Positions 10,504-21,000 of a DNA stretch of 64,000 nt are shown piece after piece. The DNA lies in the NCBI RefSeq assembly GCF_024347655.1, contig NZ_AP025514.1, positions 2,046,001 through 2,110,000 on the forward strand, read 5' to 3'. A program made the translations under genes and the position numbers. The stretch is from Vibrio toranzoniae. Its GTDB lineage: Bacteria > Pseudomonadota > Gammaproteobacteria > Enterobacterales > Vibrionaceae. Position 1 is the first letter of the stretch. Every line of letters begins with the position of its first letter. The notes beneath the pieces are model-generated. The model had not been told where the DNA came from, made no database searches, and saw only the letters and a program-made list of their open reading frames with translations.

Positions 10504-12816
10504 CTATTCTACTCCCTTACGAAGCATCTGCCTATACCACTGCCCACCTTGTTGTTCTCTAATCGTATGATATTTCCAACCTTCCTGATTGACAGTGATG
10601 GTTATTTGGCCACTTTCTCCTGTATCAAGCCAAACACTGCCCACATCTCGATAACGTTCAATAACAGATGAGTTTGGCATCCCCCACTGATTACCTTTTG
10701 CTAAAGAAGCGATTGCCACTTGAGGTGAAACCGCCTCGAGAAATCGAGTAATAGAAGACGTGTCGCTACCATGATGCGGGACCAGCATCACATCGCTCTC
10801 AAGCCGTTCTCCTTCACGAGAAAGTAACCACTCACTGACGAGTTCAATATCACCAGTTAGCAACATAGAGAACCCTGAACTGGGCTCTGATACTCTTACC
10901 ACACAAGAATGTGGATTGTACGCTCTCTCCACGCGTTCAGGAGGCCAAAGAACTTCAAAAACAACATCTTGCCAAGTCCAAACTTTCCCGATAGTACATG
11001 CTCGAAGATTAGATTCCGCTGGTGCATTTGTGCTTTGACTAGTTCTTATCCACTTTGGATCGTAATAGCCAAGTAACGCCGGATAACCACCAGCGTGATC
11101 AGAATCAAAATGACTCACAATCACCCCATCTAGTTCGTTAATCCCCCTTCGATTTAATGTAGGGATAAGCAAAGATTCGACAATCGAGCCACCGGCCCAC
11201 ACATTACCAAGGTCGTAAACCACAACTTGATTATTCTTTTCCAGAACCAATGATAACCCGTGTCCGACATCCAAAATGTCGATGGTTAACCTGTCCTGCT
11301 TAAGGCTGATCGACCCCCACCACAGCACAAACACCGCAATGACGAATATCGATAGAGCCTGTTTAAGGTACTTGTTAATGAAACCGAAGAATAAAATGAG
11401 AAACACAGACAACGCCATCGTGTGATCATCAACTTGAATCCAAAAACGTTTAGAAAAAGGAAGGCTATAAACCAGAGGCTCAAGCGACAAGTCAACCAAC
11501 GTCCAAAGTTGATCAGCAAGAACGTTTGCCATCAGTGCAATACTACTTGCCCAAAGTGCTGATTCAGATAATAGGCTGATAAACATTGCCGAAAACAGCA
11601 ATGGGATCGTCACTATCGAAACCCACGGCAAAAGGAGTAAGTTATAAAAAACAGAGACTAAACTGACGCCTTTAAAGAACAGTATAGAAAGGGGAGCAAT
11701 CAGTATCGTCAACATTAGTTGAATCTTAGTAAGGGTTAACCCTCGATTCATCAATGTAAGATTTGAAGATGATGAATTATTATTTAGAGCAATATAAAGA
11801 ACCACCCCTAGTGCGCCAAAGGATAACCAAAAGCTACTCGACAAAACTGAAAACGGCCATATAAGTAAAACAACGCATAAGCTTAAAGTAACATACCGAA
11901 TCACGCCTATATTTTGACCCCGCCACAAAAAATAGCTCGCAACAACACACATCACCAAAGCCCTCAACGTTGGCAAAGTAAACCCAGCAAACCAACTGTA
12001 GAAATACGCCAACCCAAGTCCTAGTAACGTCGGTAACCAAAGAAGCTGAGGTGATAATAACCTAGCGAGCTTTCCCAGTTGATAACCGATCCCAAAAGCA
12101 ATGCCAATATGAAGCCCTGAGATGGCCACTAAGTGGATCAACCCACTGCTTTTCAGTAAATCCCAACGTTCAGGGAGGATAAGTTCTCGATAACCAAAAC
12201 CTAAAGCCATCATGAGATCTCTATTCTCCAATTGATTTAACCTTTGAAGGCTATTTTCAAACCACTTGGATCGTAAATTCGTACTAGAATAGATTCGATA
12301 TTTGGTACCCGCTCTGTAAGTTGCATTGGCAACAATACCAGTGCTAAACAGATATTTTTCTAAATCAAATCCCGCCTCATTGAGTTTGCCCCACACCGGT
12401 TTTATTGAAACGGACAAATGGACACTATCTCCAAGCGTCAACTTGAAAGGTGTAAATAACCTCAATTTTATCAATTGAGGGAAGATTAGTTTTTCGCCAC
12501 CAATTGATCTAGCTACTATTACACTTTCAAAACCATGGCTATTTTCACTAAAAAGGCTAACAACCGAAGCATTTATGGTAGTATTCTGTCCTGATTGAAA
12601 TAATCGACCTGTCTGCATTTCAATCGCATTCCCTAGGCAGATAACTAGTATCAATGCTGTTACTGAACCTCTTGCACTCCGGAAAACGCTATACTTTGTT
12701 GACGTTATAAGTAATAACATCATCAATGGTGCCCCAACCCAATGTGGCATCACAGGCCAAAAGCTTGCTGACACAGCTGTCGCAGCAAATGAAATCAAGA
12801 ACCAAGTGTTAAACAA
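10504..12816 (-). CDS. comEC: DNA internalization competence protein ComEC/Rec2
   Basis: ComEC forms the inner-membrane channel for single-stranded DNA in natural transformation. Several N-terminal helices come first, then a DUF4131-type domain and the competence domain near residues 200-460 (LVAISGLHIGIAFGIGYQLG, FTLPTLRALVM). The C-terminal metallo-beta-lactamase-like domain has DVGHGLSLVLEK, VSHFDSDHAGGYPALL and LVPHHGSDTS. The 770-residue length is full. The start is a TTG with AGGAGG 11 bases upstream. Only 17 bases separate it from the divergent DUF2062 gene. Vibrios are transformable on chitin, so the gene is likely functional. Confidence 0.94.
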   Translation of the reverse strand: MFNTWFLISFAATAVSASFWPVMPHWVGAPLMMLLLITSTKYSVFRSARGSVTALILVICLGNAIEMQTGRLFQSGQNTTINASVVSLFSENSHGFESVIVARSIGGEKLIFPQLIKLRLFTPFKLTLGDSVHLSVSIKPVWGKLNEAGFDLEKYLFSTGIVANATYRAGTKYRIYSSTNLRSKWFENSLQRLNQLENRDLMMALGFGYRELILPERWDLLKSSGLIHLVAISGLHIGIAFGIGYQLGKLARLLSPQLLWLPTLLGLGLAYFYSWFAGFTLPTLRALVMCVVASYFLWRGQNIGVIRYVTLSLCVVLLIWPFSVLSSSFWLSFGALGVVLYIALNNNSSSSNLTLMNRGLTLTKIQLMLTILIAPLSILFFKGVSLVSVFYNLLLLPWVSIVTIPLLFSAMFISLLSESALWASSIALMANVLADQLWTLVDLSLEPLVYSLPFSKRFWIQVDDHTMALSVFLILFFGFINKYLKQALSIFVIAVFVLWWGSISLKQDRLTIDILDVGHGLSLVLEKNNQVVVYDLGNVWAGGSIVESLLIPTLNRRGINELDGVIVSHFDSDHAGGYPALLGYYDPKWIRTSQSTNAPAESNLRACTIGKVWTWQDVVFEVLWPPERVERAYNPHSCVVRVSEPSSGFSMLLTGDIELVSEWLLSREGERLESDVMLVPHHGSDTSSITRFLEAVSPQVAIASLAKGNQWGMPNSSVIERYRDVGSVWLDTGESGQITITVNQEGWKYHTIREQQGGQWYRQMLRKGVE

Positions 12817-12833
12817 GAGAGTAGCTTCCTCCT

Positions 12834-13346
12834 ATGCCAAGAAAGTTTATCAAACGATTTATGCCTGACCATGAGCTCATCAAGCGTCAGAAAGCATTGA
12901 AAGTTTTTGGCAATGTTTTGTACAACCCCAACTTGTGGTGTCTTAATCGTCGCTCTGCGGCTGGTGCGTTCGCTGTTGGGTTATTCATGGCGTTTGTCCC
13001 TCTACCAAGTCAAATGATTATGTCTGCAGGCCTTGCCATCGCGTGTGGCGTTAATCTGCCATTGGCTGTTGCACTCGTTTGGATAAGCAACCCAGTCACC
13101 ATGCCTGTACTCTTCTACTTTGCTTATAAAGTAGGGGCTTTTATTATGCATGTACCACCTCAAGAATTTCATTTCGAACTGTCGTGGGACTTCATTTTGG
13201 CGCAAATGAGTACTATAGGACCTCCATTCCTATTAGGTTGTCTAATTTGTGGCGTGGTTTCAGCAATGATTGGCTACTTTGGCATTCGTGGCTTATGGCG
13301 CTATTCAGTAGTAAGAAGCTGGAAGAAACGAAAAGCTAGGTATTAA
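12834..13346 (+). CDS. DUF2062 membrane protein
   Basis: A 170-residue protein with the DUF2062 layout: a basic N-terminus, then RRSAAGAFAVGLFMAFVPLPSQM, helices near residues 45-65, 72-92 and 120-150, and a basic C-terminus (SWKKRKARY). The PVTMPVLFYFAYKVG segment is family-typical. The function of DUF2062 proteins is unknown; some are fused to glycosyltransferases, so an envelope role is plausible but unproven. The ATG at 12834 has no clear Shine-Dalgarno. Its promoter must overlap the 5' end of comEC. Confidence 0.88.
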   Translation: MPRKFIKRFMPDHELIKRQKALKVFGNVLYNPNLWCLNRRSAAGAFAVGLFMAFVPLPSQMIMSAGLAIACGVNLPLAVALVWISNPVTMPVLFYFAYKVGAFIMHVPPQEFHFELSWDFILAQMSTIGPPFLLGCLICGVVSAMIGYFGIRGLWRYSVVRSWKKRKARY

Positions 13347-13462
13347 ACCTACCCTTGTATGTGCCTTACTTAAAACGCATACAAGCAAAAATCAGATGAA
13401 CAACTAACCTCTGCAATATTGGCATGTAAGGAAAGTTGTAAGAAATGCAGTTTGAATTCAAT

Positions 13463-13492
13463 AAAAAAGGATCCCATCGGGGATCCTTTTTT
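13463..13492. terminator. Bidirectional terminator between the DUF2062 gene and lolE
   Basis: A near-perfect palindrome with arms AAAAAAGGATCCC and GGGATCCTTTTTT and a very short loop, placed between the convergent DUF2062 and lolE genes. Confidence 0.9.
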
Positions 13493-13534
13493 GCATCTGG
13501 AGCAAGACGATTTATTTGTTATTAGAAACGGACG

Positions 13535-14779
13535 TTATTTAGAACTAAGCACCGAGGCCGGATTTAACTTGGCTGCTCGTGATGCTGGGTACCATGTAGC
13601 AAGTACACTCAAAGTAATTGCAGTACCTGAAACCACAACAACATCAATCATATTGAGTTGTGATGGCAAAAAATCGACGAAGTAGATATCACCAGACAAA
13701 AACTGATGATCGAGTAACCTTTCAAGCCCTTTAATAAGAGTCGTTAGGTTAAGTGCTACCAAAACGCCTACCGCACTACCAACCAAGCTGCCTAATACAC
13801 CAGAAAACACACCCTGCCATACAAAAATGCGTTTCACCAAACCGTTCGATGCGCCCATGGTTCTTAAAATAGCGATCTCTGATGCTCTATCTTTTACCGA
13901 CATCATCAATGTCGAAACAATGTTGAAACAAGCCACACCAATAACCAGTACCATGACCAGATACATAATGGTACGCACCAATTGGATATCACGATATAAG
14001 AAACCGAATTTCTGTTGCCAGCTACGCAGATATACATAGACATCAAGCTGATTACCAACCTCACGGACAATAGAATTCGCGTTCAAAACATCGGTGACTT
14101 TCAATGAAACTCCAGTGACCGCCTCACCTAAGTTTGCGTAAACTTGTGCATCACCAATCGGGATTAGAGCCAAGCTGTGGTCTATCTGTCCATTAAGAGT
14201 CAGCAAACCAACGACTTTAACTCGAACACGTTTTGGCGCTTGAACCTTCACCGACCCATTCACCGTCGGAATCATCAGGGTTAGGTAATCGCCGACTTTA
14301 GCGCCGAGCACATTCGCGACGCCAGAACCTAAGATGATCTGCTGTTGCCCTGCCTTAAATTCACTCCAAGCGTGTTTGTCGATGAAGTTAGACAAGCTTG
14401 ATACTTCTTGTTCACGTTTAGGGTCAACACCGCGCACTTCAATTGCTTTCAGCTCTTTGCCCTTTTCGGCAAGCGCTGTAATTTTCACATAGGGCGCTGC
14501 TGCCACAACCTTATCGTGTTTCTCGGACTGTTCAATCACATGCTCCCAGCGAGTGACTGGTTCATTCACACCCTCAAACTCACCGTGTGGAATAACAGAA
14601 AGCACGCGCGATTCAAGCTCACGCTCGAAACCATTCATGGCCGACAAACCAATAATGATCACCGCCACACCAACCGCAATACCGATCGTCGAAGACAAAG
14701 AGATAAACGAGACCATCTTGTCTCGTTGTTTAGCTCGGCTAAATCGACCGCCTATCAATAGAGATAAAGAAGAAAACAC
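13535..14779 (-). CDS. lolE: Lipoprotein-releasing ABC transporter permease LolE
   Basis: LolE works with LolC and LolD to extract outer-membrane lipoproteins from the inner membrane and pass them to LolA. The 414-residue protein has one N-terminal helix (FISLSSTIGIAVGVAVIIIGLSAM NGFE region), a large periplasmic domain and three C-terminal helices in the FtsX-type domain. It resembles LolC but is the downstream paralogue. It starts at the base next to the lolD end (14779/14780), so the two are coupled. The order lolC-lolD-lolE matches E. coli. Confidence 0.93.
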   Translation of the reverse strand: MFSSLSLLIGGRFSRAKQRDKMVSFISLSSTIGIAVGVAVIIIGLSAMNGFERELESRVLSVIPHGEFEGVNEPVTRWEHVIEQSEKHDKVVAAAPYVKITALAEKGKELKAIEVRGVDPKREQEVSSLSNFIDKHAWSEFKAGQQQIILGSGVANVLGAKVGDYLTLMIPTVNGSVKVQAPKRVRVKVVGLLTLNGQIDHSLALIPIGDAQVYANLGEAVTGVSLKVTDVLNANSIVREVGNQLDVYVYLRSWQQKFGFLYRDIQLVRTIMYLVMVLVIGVACFNIVSTLMMSVKDRASEIAILRTMGASNGLVKRIFVWQGVFSGVLGSLVGSAVGVLVALNLTTLIKGLERLLDHQFLSGDIYFVDFLPSQLNMIDVVVVSGTAITLSVLATWYPASRAAKLNPASVLSSK

Positions 14780-15472
14780 TTAGCTCTCCTCTTTTTCTAC
14801 GTTAACCAGTAAACCATCTTGCATGTGCAGTTGGCGGTCCATCTTGCCAGCTAGCTCACCATCATGAGTCACCACCAAAAAGGCAGTATCGTATTCACGG
14901 TTGAGCTCACGCATTAAATCGTAAATAGACAGTGCGGTATTGTGGTCAAGGTTACCTGTCGGCTCATCAGCCAAAACTAAAGCAGGTTTATTCACTAATG
15001 CACGAGCAATTGCCACACGCTGTCTTTCACCACCAGAAAGCTCTGAAGGTCGGTGATCAACACGATGGCTTAACCCAACCTTATCAAGTAACAGCTGAGC
15101 TTCTTGTTTTGCTTTCGCAGGTTTCTCGCCACCAATAAGCAACGGCATTGCTACATTTTCTAACGCAGAAAAATCAGAAAGAAGATGATGGAATTGATAC
15201 ACAAAACCAAGATGTTGATTACGAAGTTTTGCTTGCTTATTCGAACTCAAAGACGACAAGTCCTGACCTAGAAAGCTCACACTACCAGCTGAAGCATCAT
15301 CTAACGCGCCTAGGATATGCAGCAAGGTACTCTTACCCGAGCCAGAGGTACCGATAATAGAAACCAGCTCTCCTTTTTCGATTTCGAAGCTTACTCCCTT
15401 GAGTACCTCTGTATCTAACAAGCCTTCGCGGTACGTTTTACGGATATCATTACATTGAAGAAAATTACTCAT
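14780..15472 (-). CDS. lolD: Lipoprotein-releasing ABC transporter ATPase LolD
   Basis: LolD is the ATPase of the LolCDE lipoprotein release complex. The 230-residue ABC domain has Walker [13 protein letters not shown] near residue 40, the Q-loop [13 protein letters not shown], the signature [15 protein letters not shown] and Walker [14 protein letters not shown]. It overlaps the 3' end of lolC by 8 bases and abuts lolE, so it is part of one operon. Confidence 0.97.
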   Translation of the reverse strand: MSNFLQCNDIRKTYREGLLDTEVLKGVSFEIEKGELVSIIGTSGSGKSTLLHILGALDDASAGSVSFLGQDLSSLSSNKQAKLRNQHLGFVYQFHHLLSDFSALENVAMPLLIGGEKPAKAKQEAQLLLDKVGLSHRVDHRPSELSGGERQRVAIARALVNKPALVLADEPTGNLDHNTALSIYDLMRELNREYDTAFLVVTHDGELAGKMDRQLHMQDGLLVNVEKEES

Positions 15473-16673
15473 AACGAAGGGCCTCAGCAGGTTTTACAGA
15501 CGATGCACGATAAGAAGGGAAAACCGTAGCAATTAGGCTAAGTGCAATAGCCAATACCACAACAACGGCGATTTGAATTGGATCAATCATGACTGGCAGC
15601 TGGCCACCAAATGAGAACAGAGCGACACCGAGCGCTTTTAAAAGAGTATTGAGGTTCATTGCTAATACAACACCTAACACGCCCCCCGATAACGCACCAA
15701 TCACTCCACTACTTGCACCTTGAACCATGAATGTCCCCATCACTTGACCGTCGGTCATTCCTTGGGTCTTAAGAATAGCCACTTCAGATTGCTTCTCCAT
15801 CACCACCATAATCAGCGCAGAGATAATATTAAATGCAGCAACACCAATGATCAGCCCAAGCATCAAGCCCATCATGTTCTTTTCCATTCTCACGGCTTGG
15901 AATAGTTCGCCACGTTGGTCACGCCAGTCACTCCACAACCAGCCTTCAGGTAGCGATTGGTTTGATAGTTCTGCCACTTCAAACGGGTCATCAAAAAACA
16001 GTCGCCAACCTGAAATCGTGTCAGACTTATAACGCATCAAACGACCTGCATCTTGAATGTGGGTAACCATTAATTGAGCATCAATATCTGAACCTGTGTT
16101 GAAAATACCGGCTACCGTGAAATTTCGTTGGCTTGGAATACGCCCTAACGGCGTGTATTGACTAGCACTCGTCACCATTAAGCGAACTTTATCGCCCATG
16201 GATACTTTCAAGTTTCTCGCCAAAGTATGACCAAGGAACAGCTGGTATTGTCCAGCTTTGAGGGAAGACAATCTACCGGCAATCAAGTGATTCTGAAGAG
16301 GGTCATCTGAATTAGGTTCAATGCCAATTAACAGACCCGCAGATAACTGAGCAGGGCTTTGTATCACCGCTTCACTACGAACAATCGGTTCGACGTGACC
16401 ATTAAGCGAGATCTGTTCTGCGAAACTTGGGGCTTTTTCGGAAAGTGAGGTCGTGCCCCCTTGCTCATAAACCACAGCCTGAGGAAGAACGCCGAGAATT
16501 CGGTCTTTTAATTGCGCTTCGAATCCGTTCATTACCGATAAAACAGTAATCAAAGACAGCACACCAATGGTGATACCTGCCGTCGACATGTAAGAAACAA
16601 AACGGCTAAAGCGATCACCTGAACGGCCTTTCAAATAACGCAGGCCAACAAACATTGAAATAGGATGAAACAT
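15465..16673 (-). CDS. lolC: Lipoprotein-releasing ABC transporter permease LolC
   Basis: LolC contacts LolA and forms the channel with LolE. The sequence begins [21 protein letters not shown], followed by a first helix ([23 protein letters not shown]), a periplasmic domain and three C-terminal helices. I took the ATG at 16673, which aligns with the E. coli start; a TTG at 16688 and an ATG at 16685 are in-frame alternatives. The product is about 402 residues. It is the first gene of lolCDE. The 227-bp gap to the divergent PilZ gene should hold its promoter. Confidence 0.93.
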   Translation of the reverse strand: MFHPISMFVGLRYLKGRSGDRFSRFVSYMSTAGITIGVLSLITVLSVMNGFEAQLKDRILGVLPQAVVYEQGGTTSLSEKAPSFAEQISLNGHVEPIVRSEAVIQSPAQLSAGLLIGIEPNSDDPLQNHLIAGRLSSLKAGQYQLFLGHTLARNLKVSMGDKVRLMVTSASQYTPLGRIPSQRNFTVAGIFNTGSDIDAQLMVTHIQDAGRLMRYKSDTISGWRLFFDDPFEVAELSNQSLPEGWLWSDWRDQRGELFQAVRMEKNMMGLMLGLIIGVAAFNIISALIMVVMEKQSEVAILKTQGMTDGQVMGTFMVQGASSGVIGALSGGVLGVVLAMNLNTLLKALGVALFSFGGQLPVMIDPIQIAVVVVLAIALSLIATVFPSYRASSVKPAEALRYE

Positions 16674-16900
16674 ACTTTGAACCATCAAAAAGGGATGCGG
16701 GTTAATGTAACGGGTATTGCTGTTACTGTGTAGGGGGTAATTGAAAATATAGAGTGAATTAACTCAATTAGTTAGGCTTCAAAAACAGAACCTTGTCAAA
16801 TAGTGATATTTCAAACAACTATTTAAGACTTTCAATTAACTGACCTTGATTACTGCGGCCACATAGCGATAATCAATAGATCACTTCAAGGAACTAACGC

Positions 16901-17470
16901 ATGACAGAACAAGAGTTTTTCACCGTTCACCACAGCCTTACCGCTAATATAGAACCAATGGAAAGTAACTTCACTTTACCCTCTCAAATTCAGTTCGAAT
17001 CCGAGATCCCTGCCCCTTTTGTTGTGGCGAGTGAATTTAGCCAATTGGACCTGTTAGCCGACAGTGCTCGCGCAGAACTGAAAAACAGCGACTTGAAGAA
17101 TGTCACCAGTTTATTGGATGCACAAAACTCTAAATTAAACCTCTTGTTGAGCTTTATGCTATCGCAGCAAGATGATGAGAAATTTCGTACACACACCTAC
17201 TCTTTTGGTGCGAGTCAGTTCTCTTGTTTTTCCAAAACAGATATCGAAGCAGGTCGCTTAGTTAAAGCTAAGCTATTTATCGAGCACCCTGCCGCCGCTA
17301 TTTATTGCTACGCGGAAGTCTTCGCTAGCGAACCTAAAGATTCAGGCTTCGAAATCAAATTTAAATATGCTCATCTTCGCGATACTGACCAAGACTTACT
17401 GATCAAGGCTGCACTTCATCAACAACAGAAGCTCTTACGTCAACGCTCTCTAGAACGAGATAACAAGTAA
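16901..17470 (+). CDS. Degenerate PilZ-domain protein (PlzB-like)
   Basis: A 189-residue protein upstream of mfd, in the position of the V. cholerae PilZ protein PlzB. PilZ domains are cyclic-di-GMP receptors that usually show RxxxR followed by (D/N)xSxxG. Here the C-terminal half has the beta-barrel feel (TYSFGASQFSCFS, AKLFIEHPAAAIYCYAEVFA), but I find no RxxxR and only a weak stand-in for the second motif, so ligand binding may be lost. The N-terminal part is mostly helical. It is 6 bases upstream of mfd. The PlzB assignment leans on gene order and remembered family features. Confidence 0.65.
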   Translation: MTEQEFFTVHHSLTANIEPMESNFTLPSQIQFESEIPAPFVVASEFSQLDLLADSARAELKNSDLKNVTSLLDAQNSKLNLLLSFMLSQQDDEKFRTHTYSFGASQFSCFSKTDIEAGRLVKAKLFIEHPAAAIYCYAEVFASEPKDSGFEIKFKYAHLRDTDQDLLIKAALHQQQKLLRQRSLERDNK

Positions 17471-17476
17471 ATTAAC

Positions 17477-20400
17477 ATGACCAAACAATCTATTTTTACA
17501 CTACCTACACTCAAAGGAGCCGGTGACAAGAAGCACATCGGTAACCTAGTCGGTTCCTCTCTCGCTCTAGCCATCGCTAAACTCGCAGAGCAACACAACA
17601 GCCATACTGTGCTTGCAGTGCCAGACCCACAAGTCGCACTAAAGCTACAATCTGAAATAGAACAATTTACAGCGCATGAAGTCGCACTATTTCCTGATTG
17701 GGAAACACTGCCATACGACAGCTTCTCACCGCACCAAGAGATCATTTCAGATCGTATCGCACGCCTTTATGCCTTACCGACGCTAAAAGATGGTATTACG
17801 ATCGTGCCGATCAGCACGCTATTGCAACGTCAATCACCGCGTGACTTTTTGCTGCAACACACCCTAATGGTCAAAACAGGCGACCTCTATTCACTAGAGA
17901 AACTGCGCCTGCAGCTTGAAAAGTCCGGCTATCGCTATGTTGACCAAGTATTCGGGCCAGGTGAATACGCAAGCCGTGGTTCTATTCTCGATCTGTTCCC
18001 TATGGGCAGTAAAGATCCGTACCGTATCGACTTCTTCGATGATGAGATCGATACCATTCGTACCTTCGATCCCGAGAATCAACGCTCTATCGAAGACATC
18101 TCTGAGATTCGCCTGTTACCTGCTCATGAATTCCCAACTTCAGAAACGGCGATTGAAGATTTCCGCATTCGTTGGCGCCAACAATTTGATGCGCGTCGTG
18201 AACCGGAATCGGTTTATATGCAAGTATCTAAAGGCACATGGCCTGCTGGTATTGAATATTGGCAACCGCTGTTTTTTGACCACACCGAAACCTTGTTCGA
18301 TTACATTGCCGATGAAGCGCAACTCTTGGTACTTGGTGACGTAGAAGCAGCTGTCGACACTTTCCTCACAGATGTTGCTCACCGATACGAGCAACGCGGT
18401 GTTGATCCACTTCGACCATTACTGACACCAGAACAGCTTTGGTTGAAGAAAGACGAACTGTTCGCACACTTCAAACAGAAGCCACAAGTCAACCTGAGCT
18501 TAGAGCCGATTGACGAGAAAGCCGGCCGCACCAATTTGCCGGTCGTGCCACTGCCAGACCTCAGCGTTCAACATCAAAATAAAGAACCTTTATCTAACCT
18601 CAGGAAGTTCACCGAAGTCTTTGAAGGCAAAGTGGTCTTTTCGGTTGAATCTGAAGGTCGTCGTGAAGCGCTTAGTGAATTACTTCGTGGCATTAAAGTA
18701 CGGCCAAGCGAAGTCGAAAACCTCGATGCAGCGATTAAAGCCAAAGACAAATTCAGTCTTATATTAGGTTCAGCTGAACACGGGTTTATCCATGAAGAGC
18801 AAAACATCGCGCTTATCTGTGAAAGCGACTTACTTGGCGATCGCGTTGTACAGCGTCGTAAGAAAGATCAGAAAAGCGTAAACAGCGACACCGTAATCCG
18901 TCACTTAGCGGAACTTAAACCGGGTCAGCCTGTTGTTCACATTGACCACGGCATTGGTCGCTACATCGGCCTGCAAACACTCGAAGCAGGCGGCATGAAA
19001 ACCGAATACGTGACACTTGAGTATCAAAACGATGCCAAGTTATATGTGCCTGTTGCATCTTTGAACTTAATTGGGCGCTACTCTGGTGGCGCTGAAGATT
19101 CTGCACCGCTACATAAACTCGGTGGCGAAGCGTGGCAAAAAGCTCGTAAACGCGCCGCAGAGAAAGTCCGTGACGTTGCAGCAGAACTACTTGATGTTTA
19201 CGCCAAGCGTGAGCTCAAACCTGGCTACAAATTTGTATTAGACCGCGGTCAATACGCGACCTTCAAATCTGGCTTCCCATTTGAAGAAACCGACGACCAA
19301 GCGATGGCCATCAATGCGGTTATGTCTGACATGTGCCAAGCAAAAGCCATGGACCGCTTGGTTTGTGGTGATGTTGGTTTTGGTAAAACAGAAGTGGCGA
19401 TGCGCGCGGCATTCGTGTGTACCGATAACAGCAAACAAGTCGCTGTATTGGTACCGACAACACTACTTGCTCAGCAACACTTTGAAAATTTCCGCGACCG
19501 TTTCGCGAACCAACCGATACGTGTCGAAGTACTGTCTCGATTTAAGTCAGCGAAAGAACAGAAATTGATCATGCAAGATGTCGCCGACGGTAAGGTTGAT
19601 ATCTTGGTTGGCACTCACAAGCTACTTTCTAGCGATATTAAATTCAAAGACCTTGGCTTACTGGTTGTCGATGAAGAACACCGCTTTGGTGTACGTCAGA
19701 AAGAGAAAGTGAAAGCGATGCGTGCCGATGTTGACATCCTAACCCTCACCGCAACGCCAATTCCACGGACATTGAACATGGCAATGAGCGGTATGCGCGA
19801 CTTGTCAATCATCGCAACACCGCCAGCACGACGCTTGGCGATAAAAACCTTCGTCCGCGAGAGTGATGATGCCATCGTAAGAGAAGCGGTACTTCGTGAA
19901 ATCATGCGTGGTGGTCAAGTTTACTTCCTGCATAACCAAGTCGACACGATTGAAAAGACGGCTGAGTCACTACAAAAACTGATTCCAGAAGCGAGAGTCA
20001 CCGTGGCTCATGGCCAGATGCGTGAACGCGAACTAGAGCGCATCATGAATGACTTTTACCATCAGCGCTTCAATCTTCTGGTGTGTACAACCATCATCGA
20101 AACAGGTATTGATGTTCCGACAGCAAATACCATATTGATGGACAGAGCAGATCACCTTGGTTTGGCACAGCTGCATCAATTGCGTGGTCGTGTGGGTCGT
20201 TCTCACCACCAAGCTTATGCTTACTTACTAACGCCACATCCGAAAGCAATGACCAAAGATGCCATCAAGCGATTAGACGCCATTGCTTCTTTAGAAGATT
20301 TAGGAGCTGGATTCACTCTCGCGACTCATGACTTAGAGATTCGTGGTGCAGGTGAACTGTTGGGCGATGATCAAAGTGGCCAAATACAATCCGTTGGTTT

Positions 20401-20938
20401 TACACTTTATATGGAAATGCTTGAACAAGCCGTTGAAGCACTGAAAGAAGGCCGAGAGCCTTCACTTGATGACCTGTTGCGAGAACAGACTGAAATTGAA
20501 ATGCGTCTGCCTGCATTATTGCCCGACGACTATATTCCAGACATCAATACTCGATTATCGACCTACAAGCGTATTGCGAGCGTCAGTGATACTGATGAGC
20601 TAGCAGAGCTGAAAGTTGAGCTAATCGACCGCTTTGGCAGCCTTCCTGACGCGACCAAGAACTTGTTGTCCGTATCTGAACTTAAGTTAGCGGCCGCGTC
20701 TATCAAGGCGAAGAAAATTGAAGCTCACGATAAGGGCGGATTCTTAGAATTCTACCCGGATGCTGACATAAACCCAGCCTACCTTGTTAAACTATTGCAA
20801 TCCCAACCGCAAAAGTTTTCAATGGAAGGACCAACAAAGTTCAAATTTACGATACCATTGGTCGACAGACGGAAACGAATTCAATTTGTTAGTGATTTAT
20901 TGGGCGAATTCAGGCAGAACTTGCTGCCTTCGGCATAA
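17477..20938 (+). CDS. mfd: Transcription-repair coupling factor Mfd
   Basis: Mfd removes stalled RNA polymerase from lesions and recruits UvrA. The 1153-residue protein has the UvrB-like N-terminal module (YDSFSPHQEIISDR, GEYASRGSILDLFP). The RNA-polymerase-interaction domain lies around residues 480-545 (GQPVVHIDHGIGRYIGL). The helicase motor carries Walker A GDVGFGKTEVAMRAA and the DEEHRFGVRQKEK box. The C-terminal TRCF domain has LPDDYIPDINTRLSTYKR. Length is close to the E. coli protein. It follows the PilZ gene closely, and csiV lies 62 bases downstream. Confidence 0.98.
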   Translation: MTKQSIFTLPTLKGAGDKKHIGNLVGSSLALAIAKLAEQHNSHTVLAVPDPQVALKLQSEIEQFTAHEVALFPDWETLPYDSFSPHQEIISDRIARLYALPTLKDGITIVPISTLLQRQSPRDFLLQHTLMVKTGDLYSLEKLRLQLEKSGYRYVDQVFGPGEYASRGSILDLFPMGSKDPYRIDFFDDEIDTIRTFDPENQRSIEDISEIRLLPAHEFPTSETAIEDFRIRWRQQFDARREPESVYMQVSKGTWPAGIEYWQPLFFDHTETLFDYIADEAQLLVLGDVEAAVDTFLTDVAHRYEQRGVDPLRPLLTPEQLWLKKDELFAHFKQKPQVNLSLEPIDEKAGRTNLPVVPLPDLSVQHQNKEPLSNLRKFTEVFEGKVVFSVESEGRREALSELLRGIKVRPSEVENLDAAIKAKDKFSLILGSAEHGFIHEEQNIALICESDLLGDRVVQRRKKDQKSVNSDTVIRHLAELKPGQPVVHIDHGIGRYIGLQTLEAGGMKTEYVTLEYQNDAKLYVPVASLNLIGRYSGGAEDSAPLHKLGGEAWQKARKRAAEKVRDVAAELLDVYAKRELKPGYKFVLDRGQYATFKSGFPFEETDDQAMAINAVMSDMCQAKAMDRLVCGDVGFGKTEVAMRAAFVCTDNSKQVAVLVPTTLLAQQHFENFRDRFANQPIRVEVLSRFKSAKEQKLIMQDVADGKVDILVGTHKLLSSDIKFKDLGLLVVDEEHRFGVRQKEKVKAMRADVDILTLTATPIPRTLNMAMSGMRDLSIIATPPARRLAIKTFVRESDDAIVREAVLREIMRGGQVYFLHNQVDTIEKTAESLQKLIPEARVTVAHGQMRERELERIMNDFYHQRFNLLVCTTIIETGIDVPTANTILMDRADHLGLAQLHQLRGRVGRSHHQAYAYLLTPHPKAMTKDAIKRLDAIASLEDLGAGFTLATHDLEIRGAGELLGDDQSGQIQSVGFTLYMEMLEQAVEALKEGREPSLDDLLREQTEIEMRLPALLPDDYIPDINTRLSTYKRIASVSDTDELAELKVELIDRFGSLPDATKNLLSVSELKLAAASIKAKKIEAHDKGGFLEFYPDADINPAYLVKLLQSQPQKFSMEGPTKFKFTIPLVDRRKRIQFVSDLLGEFRQNLLPSA

Positions 20939-21000
20939 AGCCCAATCCACTGCACATATAAATTATCCAGCCGTAACAGCGGCTGGAAGACGGAGTAAAA

